Assembly: GCF_037076465.1 (NCBI RefSeq)
Contig: NZ_AP028908.1
Location: forward strand, 4,402,001 to 4,466,000
DNA length: 64,000 nucleotides
Source: Pectobacterium araliae
GTDB taxonomy: Bacteria; Pseudomonadota; Gammaproteobacteria; Enterobacterales; Enterobacteriaceae
Direction of reading: 5' to 3'
A model generated the notes under the pieces. That model saw only the letters and a program-made list of their open reading frames with translations. It ran no database searches and was not told the origin of the DNA. The translations under genes were made by a program, and so were the position numbers. Below are positions 30,701-39,020 of the stretch, piece after piece. Each line of letters opens with the position of its first letter. Positions within the stretch are counted from its first letter, which is position 1.

Positions 30701-31111
30701 TCAGTTACGCGCCTGAGCAATCAGGGCGCTTAACATCTCCGAAATCATCTTCTGTTTTGCCTTGGGCAAACTGTCTATCTCTTCAATAAGCTGTTGCCAT
30801 TTTGGCATCGGGCCACGTTTACGGGCGGCCTTCTCCGCTTCCTCGCCGAGTAAATCCTCAAGAGAAACTGATAACACTCTCGCCACGGCTGGGAGTATGG
30901 AAATCTGTATGCGTCGCCTTCCTGCTTCCCATGCCTGTACGGCCTGCTGGGAGACGTTCAGCGCCTGTGCAACCTGCGTCTGTGTCATCCCTGCGTCTTT
31001 CCTTAGCGAGGTTATCCGCTTACCCAGCTCAGTGATAAATACCTGTTCTTCATTGCTTATCGGTGCGGCCATAGTCGTTTTACCTGAAATCCTTTGTGAC
31101 CTGATGACCAT
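30701..31111 (-). CDS. XRE-family helix-turn-helix regulator
   Basis: A 136-residue DNA-binding protein. The HTH spans about residues 30-85: LGKRITSLRKDAGMTQTQVAQALNVSQQAVQAWEAG in three contiguous pieces, matching the Cro/C1 type fold. The C-terminus is helical and basic. GGAG lies 6 bases before the ATG at 31111. It is divergent from the primase gene across 113 bases containing the inverted repeat TTTACA-N9-TGTAAA, a likely operator, so it probably represses both itself and the primase-recombinase genes. Confidence 0.85.
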   Translation of the reverse strand: MVIRSQRISGKTTMAAPISNEEQVFITELGKRITSLRKDAGMTQTQVAQALNVSQQAVQAWEAGRRRIQISILPAVARVLSVSLEDLLGEEAEKAARKRGPMPKWQQLIEEIDSLPKAKQKMISEMLSALIAQARN

Positions 31112-31125
31112 AATCTACTCCATGT

Positions 31126-31146
31126 TTTACATTATACTGTTGTAAA
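31126..31146. promoter_or_regulatory. Inverted repeat between the XRE and primase genes
   Basis: TTTACA and TGTAAA arms 9 bases apart, 15 bases from the regulator start codon and about 80 from the primase start. A candidate operator for the XRE protein. Confidence 0.45.
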
Positions 31147-31224
31147 TACTACTAGCTGATGTATATACTTGTCGAGTTATTTTTACCCAGACCCTATTGA
31201 CAGGTATTTACAGGAGTTCCCGAT

Positions 31225-34119
31225 ATGGCACGCATCCCCGAATCTGAGTTGCAGCACCTGAAAGCCGCCGTGTCACTGGTTGAGGTGGTGCGTGGTCAGG
31301 GAAGAAAGGTGGTGAAGCGCGGTAAGGACTATGCGGTGCTGTGTCCGTTCCATCAGGAAAACACGCCATCGTGTGTTATCTCACCGGAGAAGAACCTGTA
31401 TCACTGCTTCGGCTGTGATGCAGGCGGCTCGGTGCTGGACTGGGTGATGAAGACGGAAGGACTGAGCCTGCCTCATGCGGTCGATAGGCTGCGGGGGGAA
31501 CTGGGTAGCGTGCCAGTCGCCGCCCCGTTGCCGCCTGTGTCGGATATCGCTAATGAACAGGAAAGGCAGGAGCTGCTTAGCCGCGTGGTTGAGTTCTATC
31601 ACCATACGTTGCTCAATGCGCCGGAGGCCATCGCCTATCTGGAAAAGCGTCGCCTGAATCATCCTGAGTTAGTCGCTGCCTTTAAACTGGGGTTCGCTAA
31701 CCGGACGTTGGGCTATCGTCTGCCGTCGAGCAAACTGAAAGACGGGGCCACCGTTCGCAGCCAGTTGCAGGTCATCGGGGTGCTGCGCTCATCCGGGCAT
31801 GAACATCTGGCGGGGTCGTTAGTCGTTCCGGTTATCGATATGCACGGTCAGGTGCGGGAACTGTACGGGCGCAAAGTGGGTGACCGTCTGCGTGCCGGAA
31901 CGCCGAATCATCTGTATCTGCCGGGCGCTCATGGCGGGGTGTGGAACGAGCAGGCGTTAGTGGCGAGTAAAACGGTCATCCTGTGTGAATCATTTATCGA
32001 TGCGATGTCGTTCTGGGTGTCAGGCTACCGCAACGTGACGGCGGCGTATGGGGTGAACGGGTTCACGGAGGAGATGCGCCAAGCGGTTATCCGCCACGGT
32101 GTGAAACAGGTGCTTATCGCGTTCGATAACGACGCGGCAGGGGATGAAGGGGCGGTAAAGCTGGCTGCGTCCTTGGTCGCTGAGGGCATCGCGCCGTTCC
32201 GCGTGGTGTTCCCGTCGGGGATGGATGCGAACGGCTATCTGTGCAGTGTGGCTGAACCGGAAGCGGCGTTCGGGTTACTGGTTGACGGGGCGTTACCGAT
32301 GGGGGAAACAGTCAGTGCAGAGCCTGAAAAAGACGCTGAGCCACAGCCTGAAAACCCGTCTCAACCCGCCACCTCTTTAGCCGCCGGGGTTGTGGTTGAA
32401 GCGTTGCCGAATAGTGAGGTTGAGATAGCGCTGTCCGGTCAGCAATGGCGCATCCGGGGCATGACGTCAGTGAAAGCGGGCAGCGGCGTGATGAAGGTGA
32501 ACGCGCAGGTGCTGGACACGGAAAGCGGCGTGGTGTTCGCGGACAGCGTGGATATGATGAGCGCCCGTTCACGGGCGGGGTATGCGCGGCTGGCTGCGTC
32601 AGAGCTGGGGCTGGCTGAAAGTGACATCAAACAGCGCTTAGGCCGTGTGCTGCTGGCACTGGAAACGCATCTGAGCCAGCCGGAAACGAGCGGTGAAATC
32701 ACACAGGATATTACCGATGAACAGCGGGATGCGGCGCTGGCGTTGCTGCGTGACCCGAATCTTATCGGCAGGCTGACGGATGACCTTGCGGCGTGTGGCG
32801 TGGTCGGCGAATCAACCAACTTGGTGGCGGGTTATCTGGCGGCGGTGTCGCGCAAGCTGGACAGGCCGTTAGCGGTGTTAATCCAGAGCAGTTCGGCGGC
32901 GGGCAAATCCTCGTTGATGGATGCAGTGCTGAACCTTATCCCGCCGGAAGAGCGCTTACAGTACAGCGCGATGACAGGCCAGAGCCTGTTCTATCTGGGT
33001 GAAACCAATCTCCAGCATAAAATCCTCGCCATCGCGGAAGAGGAGGGGGTACGGCAGGCGGCGTATGCGCTGAAGCTGTTGCAGAGCGACGGCGAACTGA
33101 CCATCGCCAGTACGGGTAAGGATGATGCTACAGGCAATCTGGTGACCAAGCAGTACACGGTAAAAGGCCCGGTGATGCTGATGTTAACGACCACGGCCAT
33201 CGATGTGGATGAAGAGCTGTTAAACCGTTGCCTTGTGCTTACCGTGAACGAATCCCGCGAACAGACGGAAGCAATCCATGCGTTGCAGCGGCACAAGCAG
33301 ACGCTGGAAGGGCTGCTGATGGAGAACGAGAAAGGCTATCTGACGGAACTGCACCAGAACGCGCAGCGGCTGTTACGTCCGCTTAAAGTGGTCAATCCGT
33401 TCGCCAGCCAGTTGACGTTCCTGAGTGATAAAACCCGTACTCGCCGTGACCATATGAAATACCTGACGTTAATCCAGTCTATCGCGCTGTTGCACCAGTA
33501 CCAGCGGGAAGTGAAGACGGTAGAGCATCGTGGACAGGTTATCGAGTATATCGAGGTTGAGCGGTCAGATATCGTGCTGGCCAATAAACTGGCGCATGAA
33601 ATCCTTGGTCGCACACTGGACGAGATGCCGCCACAGACGCGGAAGCTGTTGCTGCTGATACAGCAATGGGTAAAAGACAGTTGTCAGCCGAAAGCGGAAT
33701 ACCACTTCACCCGCAAACAGCTACGGGACGCCGTGCAGTGGGGCGATACGCAACTGAAAATCCATCTTGCCCGACTGGTTGAACTGGAATACCTGATGCT
33801 GTACAAGCGGGGGCTGACGTTCTGTTATGAACTGCTGTTTGACGGTGATGCACAGGCGGATAACGCGCACCTGTGCGGGCTTATCGACGTGCCGGAAACG
33901 CCAGCGAAAACAGTAAAAACGTCAGAGAAAGGTAACTACGACGCCGTCCGGTCGGGGGTAAGTGAAAAACGGTCGGCCTCTGGTCGGGGTGCAGTCGGTG
34001 GTCGGTCGGACAAGGCAATCGCTGTTAAAGCCAGTGCTGGCAAGGGGTCTGCGCCATCCGGTCGGGTTAACGGCAAAAGCCCTGTTCCGGCGACACAGGA
34101 TAAACCCATCGTACCGTAG
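31225..34119 (+). CDS. CHC2-zinc/TOPRIM primase with P-loop domain, mobile-element type
   Basis: A 964-residue replication-type protein. N-terminal CHC2 zinc finger with ligands Cys40, His43, Cys61 and Cys64 (CPFH and HCFGC). A TOPRIM domain follows, with ILCESFIDAM near 252 and AFDNDAAGDEG near 298, as in DnaG-like primases. After a low-complexity linker (about 365-400) comes a P-loop part with Walker A SSAAGKSS near 556. The C-terminus is basic and Ser/Gly-rich. AGGAG precedes the ATG by 8 bases. The tyrosine recombinase gene follows 44 bases later, suggesting joint replication and integration functions of one mobile element. It is not a copy of the chromosomal dnaG. Confidence 0.85.
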   Translation: MARIPESELQHLKAAVSLVEVVRGQGRKVVKRGKDYAVLCPFHQENTPSCVISPEKNLYHCFGCDAGGSVLDWVMKTEGLSLPHAVDRLRGELGSVPVAAPLPPVSDIANEQERQELLSRVVEFYHHTLLNAPEAIAYLEKRRLNHPELVAAFKLGFANRTLGYRLPSSKLKDGATVRSQLQVIGVLRSSGHEHLAGSLVVPVIDMHGQVRELYGRKVGDRLRAGTPNHLYLPGAHGGVWNEQALVASKTVILCESFIDAMSFWVSGYRNVTAAYGVNGFTEEMRQAVIRHGVKQVLIAFDNDAAGDEGAVKLAASLVAEGIAPFRVVFPSGMDANGYLCSVAEPEAAFGLLVDGALPMGETVSAEPEKDAEPQPENPSQPATSLAAGVVVEALPNSEVEIALSGQQWRIRGMTSVKAGSGVMKVNAQVLDTESGVVFADSVDMMSARSRAGYARLAASELGLAESDIKQRLGRVLLALETHLSQPETSGEITQDITDEQRDAALALLRDPNLIGRLTDDLAACGVVGESTNLVAGYLAAVSRKLDRPLAVLIQSSSAAGKSSLMDAVLNLIPPEERLQYSAMTGQSLFYLGETNLQHKILAIAEEEGVRQAAYALKLLQSDGELTIASTGKDDATGNLVTKQYTVKGPVMLMLTTTAIDVDEELLNRCLVLTVNESREQTEAIHALQRHKQTLEGLLMENEKGYLTELHQNAQRLLRPLKVVNPFASQLTFLSDKTRTRRDHMKYLTLIQSIALLHQYQREVKTVEHRGQVIEYIEVERSDIVLANKLAHEILGRTLDEMPPQTRKLLLLIQQWVKDSCQPKAEYHFTRKQLRDAVQWGDTQLKIHLARLVELEYLMLYKRGLTFCYELLFDGDAQADNAHLCGLIDVPETPAKTVKTSEKGNYDAVRSGVSEKRSASGRGAVGGRSDKAIAVKASAGKGSAPSGRVNGKSPVPATQDKPIVP

Positions 34120-34163
34120 TTCCCTTATCTGCTTCTTCCCCTCACTCCGCAGGACGCGCCGCC

Positions 34164-35207
34164 ATGACCCGACCCAAACCACCCAGCCCAGAAGCCCTTT
34201 ATCTTAGCGGCCTGTCACAGACGTTACGCCAGTACACCACGGCGTATCTTGAACACCTGACCGCGACGAACCACAGCCTGCGCACAATCGAATCCTACAG
34301 TGAACGGCTGCGCCCGTTCGTGACGTGGTGCGAAGAGCGGGGACTGACGCAGGCGGCACAGGTGAGCCTGTCGGTGCTGGAAGGCTATCAGCGGCATCTT
34401 CATGGCTACCGCAAGACGGACGGTAAACCGCTGGCACAGGGTGGGCAGCTTAACCGCCTGACGGCTATCCGTATGCTGTTCCGCTGGCTGCTGCAACGGC
34501 ATCACATCCTGTACAACCCCGCAGAACAGATGACGCTGCCGAAAGCGGAGAAACGGCTGCCGGCGCAGATACTGAGCGAGGAAGAAACCGAGGCGGTGAT
34601 GGATGCGCAGGACACCGAGACATTAACCGGACTGCGTAACCGTGCGGTGCTGGAAATGCTGTGGAGCACGGGGCTAAGACGTTCAGAGCTGTCCGGGCTG
34701 ATGCTGGCCGATGTGGACGTGGGGCGCGGGGTGCTTGTCGTCAGACAAGGCAAGGGGAATAAAGACAGAGTGGTGCCGGTTGGCCTGCGGGCGCTGGTCT
34801 GGGTACAGCGCTATCTGGATGCGGTAAGGCCGCGGCTGACGACCAAACACGACAGCGGCTACCTGTTCGTGACGATATGGGGCAAGCGGCTGGCACGGTC
34901 AACGCTGACAATACTGGCAGGCCGTGCGATACGGGATGACGCGCACCTGAAAAAAGCCGGGGCGTGTCATGTGTTCCGGCACAGTATGGCAACACAGATG
35001 CTGGAGCGGGGCGCGGACACACGACACATCCAGGCGATACTCGGCCATGAGAAACTGGAAACCACGCAGATATACACCCGCGTGGCTATCGGTCATCTGA
35101 AACAGGTGCATGAGAAGACGCATCCGGCAGAGCGGAAACCGAAAGCCCGACGCCGGAAGAAAGCTAAAACCGATACCACACCATCGCCGGACAGCCCGAA
35201 AAAGTAG
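34164..35207 (+). CDS. Tyrosine recombinase (XerC/D-like integrase)
   Basis: A 347-residue site-specific recombinase. It has an N-terminal SAM-like core-binding domain (about 20-115) and a catalytic domain with all active residues visible: Arg in TGLRRSE (about 170), Lys in GKGNKDR (about 196), HVFRH (about 270), His in LGHEKLE (about 294) and nucleophile Tyr in TQIYTRV (about 303). The tail after 320 is unusually basic (KPKARRRKKAK). It is more Xer-like than phage-integrase-like. It lies directly downstream of the primase gene and upstream of a GC-rich non-coding region with a dif-like palindrome, its probable target. Confidence 0.92.
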   Translation: MTRPKPPSPEALYLSGLSQTLRQYTTAYLEHLTATNHSLRTIESYSERLRPFVTWCEERGLTQAAQVSLSVLEGYQRHLHGYRKTDGKPLAQGGQLNRLTAIRMLFRWLLQRHHILYNPAEQMTLPKAEKRLPAQILSEEETEAVMDAQDTETLTGLRNRAVLEMLWSTGLRRSELSGLMLADVDVGRGVLVVRQGKGNKDRVVPVGLRALVWVQRYLDAVRPRLTTKHDSGYLFVTIWGKRLARSTLTILAGRAIRDDAHLKKAGACHVFRHSMATQMLERGADTRHIQAILGHEKLETTQIYTRVAIGHLKQVHEKTHPAERKPKARRRKKAKTDTTPSPDSPKK

Positions 35208-36125
35208 CTCACTCTCTTCAAGGCCGTGGTACGGTGCCGGGCAAAAGGCGCGCCGTCCGTGGCGCACCTCTTGCCTTGGTCAGCTAAGGTGCTCCGGCGG
35301 TAAATGTCGCCCGGCCAGCGCCAACCTTCATCACTCTCTTCCTGTTACGTTGCTGGCCGAACGTCATTCAACATAATGTGGCATTACGCGCAAGATGCTG
35401 GACGCATCCCACGCGTAACACACATTATGTCGGCGCCGGGCAGCCAATGGGCGCGCTGCGGGCTGCTTCGGCAAAGGCGTGCGGCTGGCCGCCGGGGTTC
35501 GGCGCTTGGGTAAGGTGTGGCGCACAGGGCTTCGCCCTCTGCTGCGAACATCAGCGTGCTTCCCTGGCTCCGACGGTGTGGCCGCCTTCCCTGGCGGCGC
35601 AGGCTCCGGCGTCAATCCTCGGCCAACGTCAACATCAACCCCAAAGCAGAAGCCGCTCCTTCGTCACGGCGCTTAACGGCTTTATGCCCGCCCGGCTGCG
35701 TCTGGCTGCGCGGGGTCGCAGTCGGCAGGCTCCTTGCTCCTTCCCCGCTCGCCAGCTTCCGCTACCCGCCCCGGTGTGGCGTGGTCATGCAAACCCGCCG
35801 TTCCCTCCGGCACCGTGCAACAGAGCGTCGCAGGCCGACGCTTGCGGACTCTTTGCCGCCCGCACCCGCAGAACCCGCCCGGCTTCCCCAAACGAGTTGC
35901 GGAAGCCGTGCGGGTTGCCGTGGTAAACCCCGAAAGACAAAACGACTAATGGCAGCGGCTGCCGCCGCTGCTATGATGTGGCTTATGCAGACAGGGAAGT
36001 CACAGCGTGGCGGTAGCGTGTCCGGGGCTAAAAGTGCGCGTCGGGGTGTTCGGGTTAATGTGGTGTTAAACAGGCTGAAAACGCCGTCTGAAAAGGCCGT
36101 TGCTTCAATAGGTTAAGTGCGCTAA
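35208..36125. other. GC-rich non-coding tail of the primase-recombinase element
   Basis: About 900 bases of very GC-rich DNA without a convincing gene. Several long frames exist on both strands (for example 35517-36116) but their products are Arg/Pro/Ala-rich and lack domain features, as expected from GC-rich non-coding DNA. Many inverted repeats are visible: about 35239-35275 (GGGCAAaAGG / CCTcTTGCC), the recombination-site-like palindrome 35371-35430, AGGGCTTCGCCCT at 35526-35537, and CAGCGGC/GCCGCTG at 35953-35970. A structured RNA or an att/origin region is plausible. Confidence 0.6.
35366..35435. repeat. Paired inverted dif-like sites
   Basis: Arms 35371-35390 and 35411-35430 are inverted copies (ACATAATGTG...TTACGCG) separated by 20 bases. 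The left copy, ATTCAACATAA then 7 bases then TTACGCGCAAG, matches the reverse complement of the E. coli dif arms at 10 of 11 (XerD side) and 8 of 11 (XerC side) positions as I remember dif. It lies 160 bases after the recombinase gene. Confidence 0.55.
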
Positions 36126-36599
36126 AAAGTACGACCGTGTCGGGATCGTCCCTATGACCCGATAGGGCTTGCGGGCGGGGATAACCTCTATGCGTATGCG
36201 CCGAATCCACTAAGCTGGATCGATCCGTTAGGGCTGAAATGTACTCATTTTGCCAAGAATCCAAAGCAACTCCATGCATCAATTAAAGATAAATGGGGTC
36301 ACAGCATGACGAAAAGAGACATGCGTGAACTTCAAAATACCGTAGATAGGATTAAATTGAATAAGCCTCATTATTCAAATGACGGGACAACATTTAATAA
36401 TACTCATTCTATCGGTAATCCTAATAGTCAGCGTCTTGATACTGGCAGTGGACCATATAAAGAATGGACTGTTAAGACACCGGATGCAGGTGGAAATGGG
36501 GCAAGGCGTGTAGTAGTCGATACGAAGACGGGGAAGGCTTATTACAGTCATGATCATTATGATTCCTTTATAGAGATCAATCTTGGAGGGTGGAAGTAA
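36126..36599 (+). pseudogene. Orphan Rhs C-terminal toxin tip, barnase-like
   Basis: A displaced Rhs end without its core. The recognisable Rhs sequence begins at 36156 (DPIGLAGG...SWIDPLGL); the bases just before look like decayed core. The following tip of about 120 residues contains an ATG at 36306 that could give a 97-residue product. The end, YYSHDHYDSFIEI, resembles the barnase end around its catalytic His (DHY), and KEWTVKTP and GARRVVVD could supply the catalytic Glu and Arg, suggesting a guanyl-specific RNase. The barstar-like gene next to it supports this. It is probably silent unless recombined onto the rhs core upstream. Confidence 0.8.
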
Positions 36600-36928
36600 T
36601 GAAAATAGGAAAGAAAGTAAAAATAGACTTTGCGAAGATAAAAACATTAGATGATTTCTATAATGAGCTGTCTGATTTGTTCGGATTTCCTGATTTTTTT
36701 GGTAGAAATATCAATGCACTAATAGATTGTTTGTTCAGCTTGCGCTATCCAGAAGATGAGATGACAAAAATTACTGTGTCAACGTCAGAATATCTGTTAA
36801 TAGAATTGTATAATTTTTCTTTAACAACAGAAGAAATAAAAGAAACATTAATAATTACTATTGAAAACGTAAGCTTAAAATGTAAGGAAAAAGGTCAGGA
36901 ACCTTCAATTGTTTTATTATTGAAGTAG
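36599..36928 (+). CDS. Barstar-family immunity protein
   Basis: A 109-residue inhibitor. The ATG at 36599 overlaps the toxin stop by one base and has GGAGG about 10 bases upstream. Barstar features are visible: IDFAKIKTLDDFYNEL, then FGFPDFFGRNINALIDCL, which corresponds to the barnase-binding helix and loop, and the C-terminal SIVLLLK strand. Barstar proteins bind barnase-type RNases tightly, so the pairing with the preceding tip is coherent. Strongly AT-rich compared with the surroundings. Confidence 0.87.
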   Translation: MKIGKKVKIDFAKIKTLDDFYNELSDLFGFPDFFGRNINALIDCLFSLRYPEDEMTKITVSTSEYLLIELYNFSLTTEEIKETLIITIENVSLKCKEKGQEPSIVLLLK

Positions 36929-36938
36929 TTTGAAATAG

Positions 36939-36966
36939 CCGGAAGTGATCCCCAAGATCCTTCCGG
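36939..36966 (+). terminator. Terminator after the barstar-like gene
   Basis: CCGGAAG/CTTCCGG stem followed by AT-rich DNA. It resembles the terminator at 30341 (shared CCGGAxG, GATC and CCTTCCGG), indicating that both toxin-immunity units descend from the same rhs cassette layout. Confidence 0.7.
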
Positions 36967-37001
36967 ATTTATTATTTAGCCGCTTGCCTGTTACGCCAGC
37001 A

Positions 37002-37304
37002 TCACCCGTGCGCTGCCCGGATCACTATCTTACCGGGCAGCCCCTCGATCTCCAGCGATGAACCGAGCAACCCGCTCTGCGTCAGTCAGTCCCCTGCCAG
37101 CGTCAGTTCGCCGTTATCGCCAACCCAGTCCGCCCCTTCGGTGTCGCTGCCGTCCAGTTCGCTCATCAATGTGGCCACATCGGTCTCGTCGTCCAGTCGG
37201 GTGAGTATCAACCCGTTGCGATACAGACTGATACGGAACATCGCCCCGGCAGTAAAGCCTGCCTGTGCCAGCCCGTCACCTGTAAGGGTCAGTTCGGGCA
37301 ACAT
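37002..37304 (-). pseudogene. Broken two-domain SymE-like gene
   Basis: Two SymE-like halves in one frame. The first runs from the ATG at 37304 (LPELTLTGDGLAQAGF...ISLYRNGLILTRL), the second from about 37107 (ELTLAGD, stop, LTQSGLLGSSLEIEGLPGKIVIRA) to a stop at 37002-37004. The TGA at 37086-37088 stands where SymE proteins have Trp (TGG in GxWL), so a single nonsense change split the gene. The 5' end is cut by the IS3 element, whose last base pairs supply part of the apparent ATG. It stands convergent to the barstar-like gene, as symE does to the first immunity gene. Confidence 0.7.
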
Positions 37305-37308
37305 GATC

Positions 37309-38169
37309 CTACCCACGTAAAGTGGACACAGTTCTAAGCGAGATTCTGGTGAGACCACCACAGGCACTGTGACGACGCCAGCGATTGTAATCGCACTCGA
37401 TATAATCGAACACCGTTGCTCTCATTATTTCCCGGTCACTAAACCGTTCTCCGTGGATGCATTCCATTTTCAGTGAGTGGAAAAAGCTTTCCACACACGC
37501 GTTATCGTAGCAGCACCCTTTTGCACTCATGCTGCCACGCAACTTATGCCGCTTCAGTAATGCCTGATAATCCCCTGAGCAATACTGGCTCCCTCTGTCT
37601 GTATGCACGATAACCTGCCTGGGGTGTTTTCTCCGCCACAGCGCCATCTGAAGTGCATCGCAGGCCAGTTGCGCCGTCATCCTCGATGACATCGACCAGC
37701 CGATAACCGCCCGTGACCATAAATCGATAACCACCGCCAGATACAGCCAGCCTTCATCGGTTCGTAAGTAGGTGATATCGCCTGCCCACTTCTGATTCGG
37801 ACCACTGGCACTAAAGTCCTGCTGTAACTCATTTTCTGATACCGGAAGGTGATGCTCACGGTAATTCACCGGACGATATTTTCGCGACGCTTTTGCCCGT
37901 AACCCCTGGCGCCGCAGACTGGACGCGATGGTTTTTACGTTGTACATCGGTAACTCATCAGCCAGACGTGGTGCGCCATCATACTGTTTTTCCTTAAAAA
38001 AAGCCTCACGAACCGCGTCATCACAGCACACCCGGAACTGTTGTCGTGACGAGCTCAGACGCCGCCGGGTAAGCCAGACATACCAGCCACTGCGAGCGAC
38101 CCTCAGCACGCGGCACATCGCCTTGATGCTGAACTCGGCCTGATGTTTTTCGATAAAGACATACTTCAT
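37309..38169 (-). CDS. IS3-family transposase OrfB
   Basis: Catalytic half of the transposase, 286 residues. It has an N-terminal HTH_21-type segment and an rve integrase core with the DDE residues in [15 protein letters not shown] and [12 protein letters not shown]. The start overlaps the orfA stop by four bases; production of the OrfAB fusion by programmed frameshifting is usual in the family. After HSACGGL the expected SPE-type ending is absent: the sequence reads [13 protein letters not shown] up to the element end, while an alternate frame reads SPES, so a small indel has altered the extreme C-terminus. Confidence 0.92.
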   Translation of the reverse strand: MKYVFIEKHQAEFSIKAMCRVLRVARSGWYVWLTRRRLSSSRQQFRVCCDDAVREAFFKEKQYDGAPRLADELPMYNVKTIASSLRRQGLRAKASRKYRPVNYREHHLPVSENELQQDFSASGPNQKWAGDITYLRTDEGWLYLAVVIDLWSRAVIGWSMSSRMTAQLACDALQMALWRRKHPRQVIVHTDRGSQYCSGDYQALLKRHKLRGSMSAKGCCYDNACVESFFHSLKMECIHGERFSDREIMRATVFDYIECDYNRWRRHSACGGLTRISLRTVSTLRG

Positions 38170-38465
38170 TTCAGGCTCTTCGCGAAGTATGTCGCGGCCT
38201 TTTGGAGAATGGCCAGCGCTTCTGCCTGTTCAGCCAGTTGCCGTTTGAGGCGGGCGTTTTCGGTGGCGAGTTCATTTTCACATTCGGATGATGTGAGTTG
38301 TTGTTGCAGTTTGGTTCGCCAGTTATAGAGCTGGGATTCATATACACAGCGTTGACGGGCGGCCGCAGGAACACCGATACGTTCGGCAAGTTTCAGGGCT
38401 TCCTGACGAAATTCAGAAGTGTATTGTTTACGTGGTTTTTTGCTGGTTGATGCTGATTTTGTCAT
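38166..38465 (-). CDS. IS3-family transposase OrfA
   Basis: DNA-binding half of the transposase, 99 residues. HTH_8-like N-terminal region ([20 protein letters not shown]) and a leucine-zipper-like coil ([21 protein letters not shown]) ending in ATYFAKSLK, the place where OrfA and OrfB frames meet. Intact. Confidence 0.9.
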   Translation of the reverse strand: MTKSASTSKKPRKQYTSEFRQEALKLAERIGVPAAARQRCVYESQLYNWRTKLQQQLTSSECENELATENARLKRQLAEQAEALAILQKAATYFAKSLK

Positions 38466-38530
38466 GTGAGTCTCCTCTGTTACTGAGTTTACTCACTTAG
38501 TCACGTGTCCACTATTGTTGGGTAGGATCA

Positions 38531-38694
38531 GTTGCAGACCAGACACGCTGACCGGACAGAAAGTTATGTTTATGACCCGAATGTCTGGTGGTCGCCGTTA
38601 GCCCGTATCATCCGGCAAGCGGGAGCACACGACGGCGATATCCGCTGGTTCAACACGGACCTGAACGGTGCACCGCTGGAGATGACCGATGCAG
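38531..38694 (+). repeat. Duplicated rhs core fragment
   Basis: A 164-base direct copy of 29198-29361 in the rhs gene, with four mismatches, starting exactly at the right end of the IS3 element. It encodes HADRTESYVYDPNVWWS... in frame and decays after DAG. It marks the former presence of a second rhs core and offers homology for recombination over about 9.3 kb. Confidence 0.92.
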
Positions 38695-39020
38695 GCGTTG
38701 CATCCGGAACGTTGGTCAGGTGAAACAAGAAACTGGCAACCAATAAGTACCGTGATATTGAATCCAGAGCGGGAAAAACAGGCCGCCTAAATCAGCAGGG
38801 GGTGACAACAACCTTGACACTGACCGTGACGACCTCAGCGCCTATTTCAACACCTGCGCACATTTGATTCCGGCATTGCTGGTAATCAGTGAACAAGCCA
38901 CATCAGCTCACACGGCAAACTGTCCTTATTGGCTGGCGTTTTGTCCTTATTCCTCCTAAATATAGAGACACTTACCGCTATTCTGTCCTTATAAATACAC
39001 GCCAATAAAACCGGCCAGCC
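38695..39020. other. Non-coding gap with three TGTCCTTAT repeats
   Basis: Decayed sequence following the rhs fragment, downstream of hipA. TGTCCTTAT occurs three times in about 60 bases near 38922, 38941 and 38978. No gene or clear terminator is recognised. Confidence 0.5.

Larger units (their letters stand above)
37304..38530 (-). mobile_element. IS3-family insertion sequence, 1227 bp
   Basis: Terminal inverted repeats: both ends read TGATCCTACCCA from outside, then after five unmatched bases AGTGGACAC. It contains overlapping orfA and orfB on the minus strand. The three bases outside each end (ACA left, GTT right) do not form a target duplication, so the flanks were probably rearranged after insertion: the left flank is the symE-like pseudogene, the right flank a scrap of rhs. 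Confidence 0.93.

Noticed and set aside
35371..35430. Palindrome considered as an integron attC site
   Set aside because: The core does not fit GTTRRRY/RYYYAAC, whereas the arms fit dif.
35378..36116. Overlapping long open frames on both strands (up to 199 codons)
   Set aside because: All are Arg/Pro/Ala-rich, lack ribosome sites and motifs, and overlap on several frames, as expected for GC-rich non-coding DNA.
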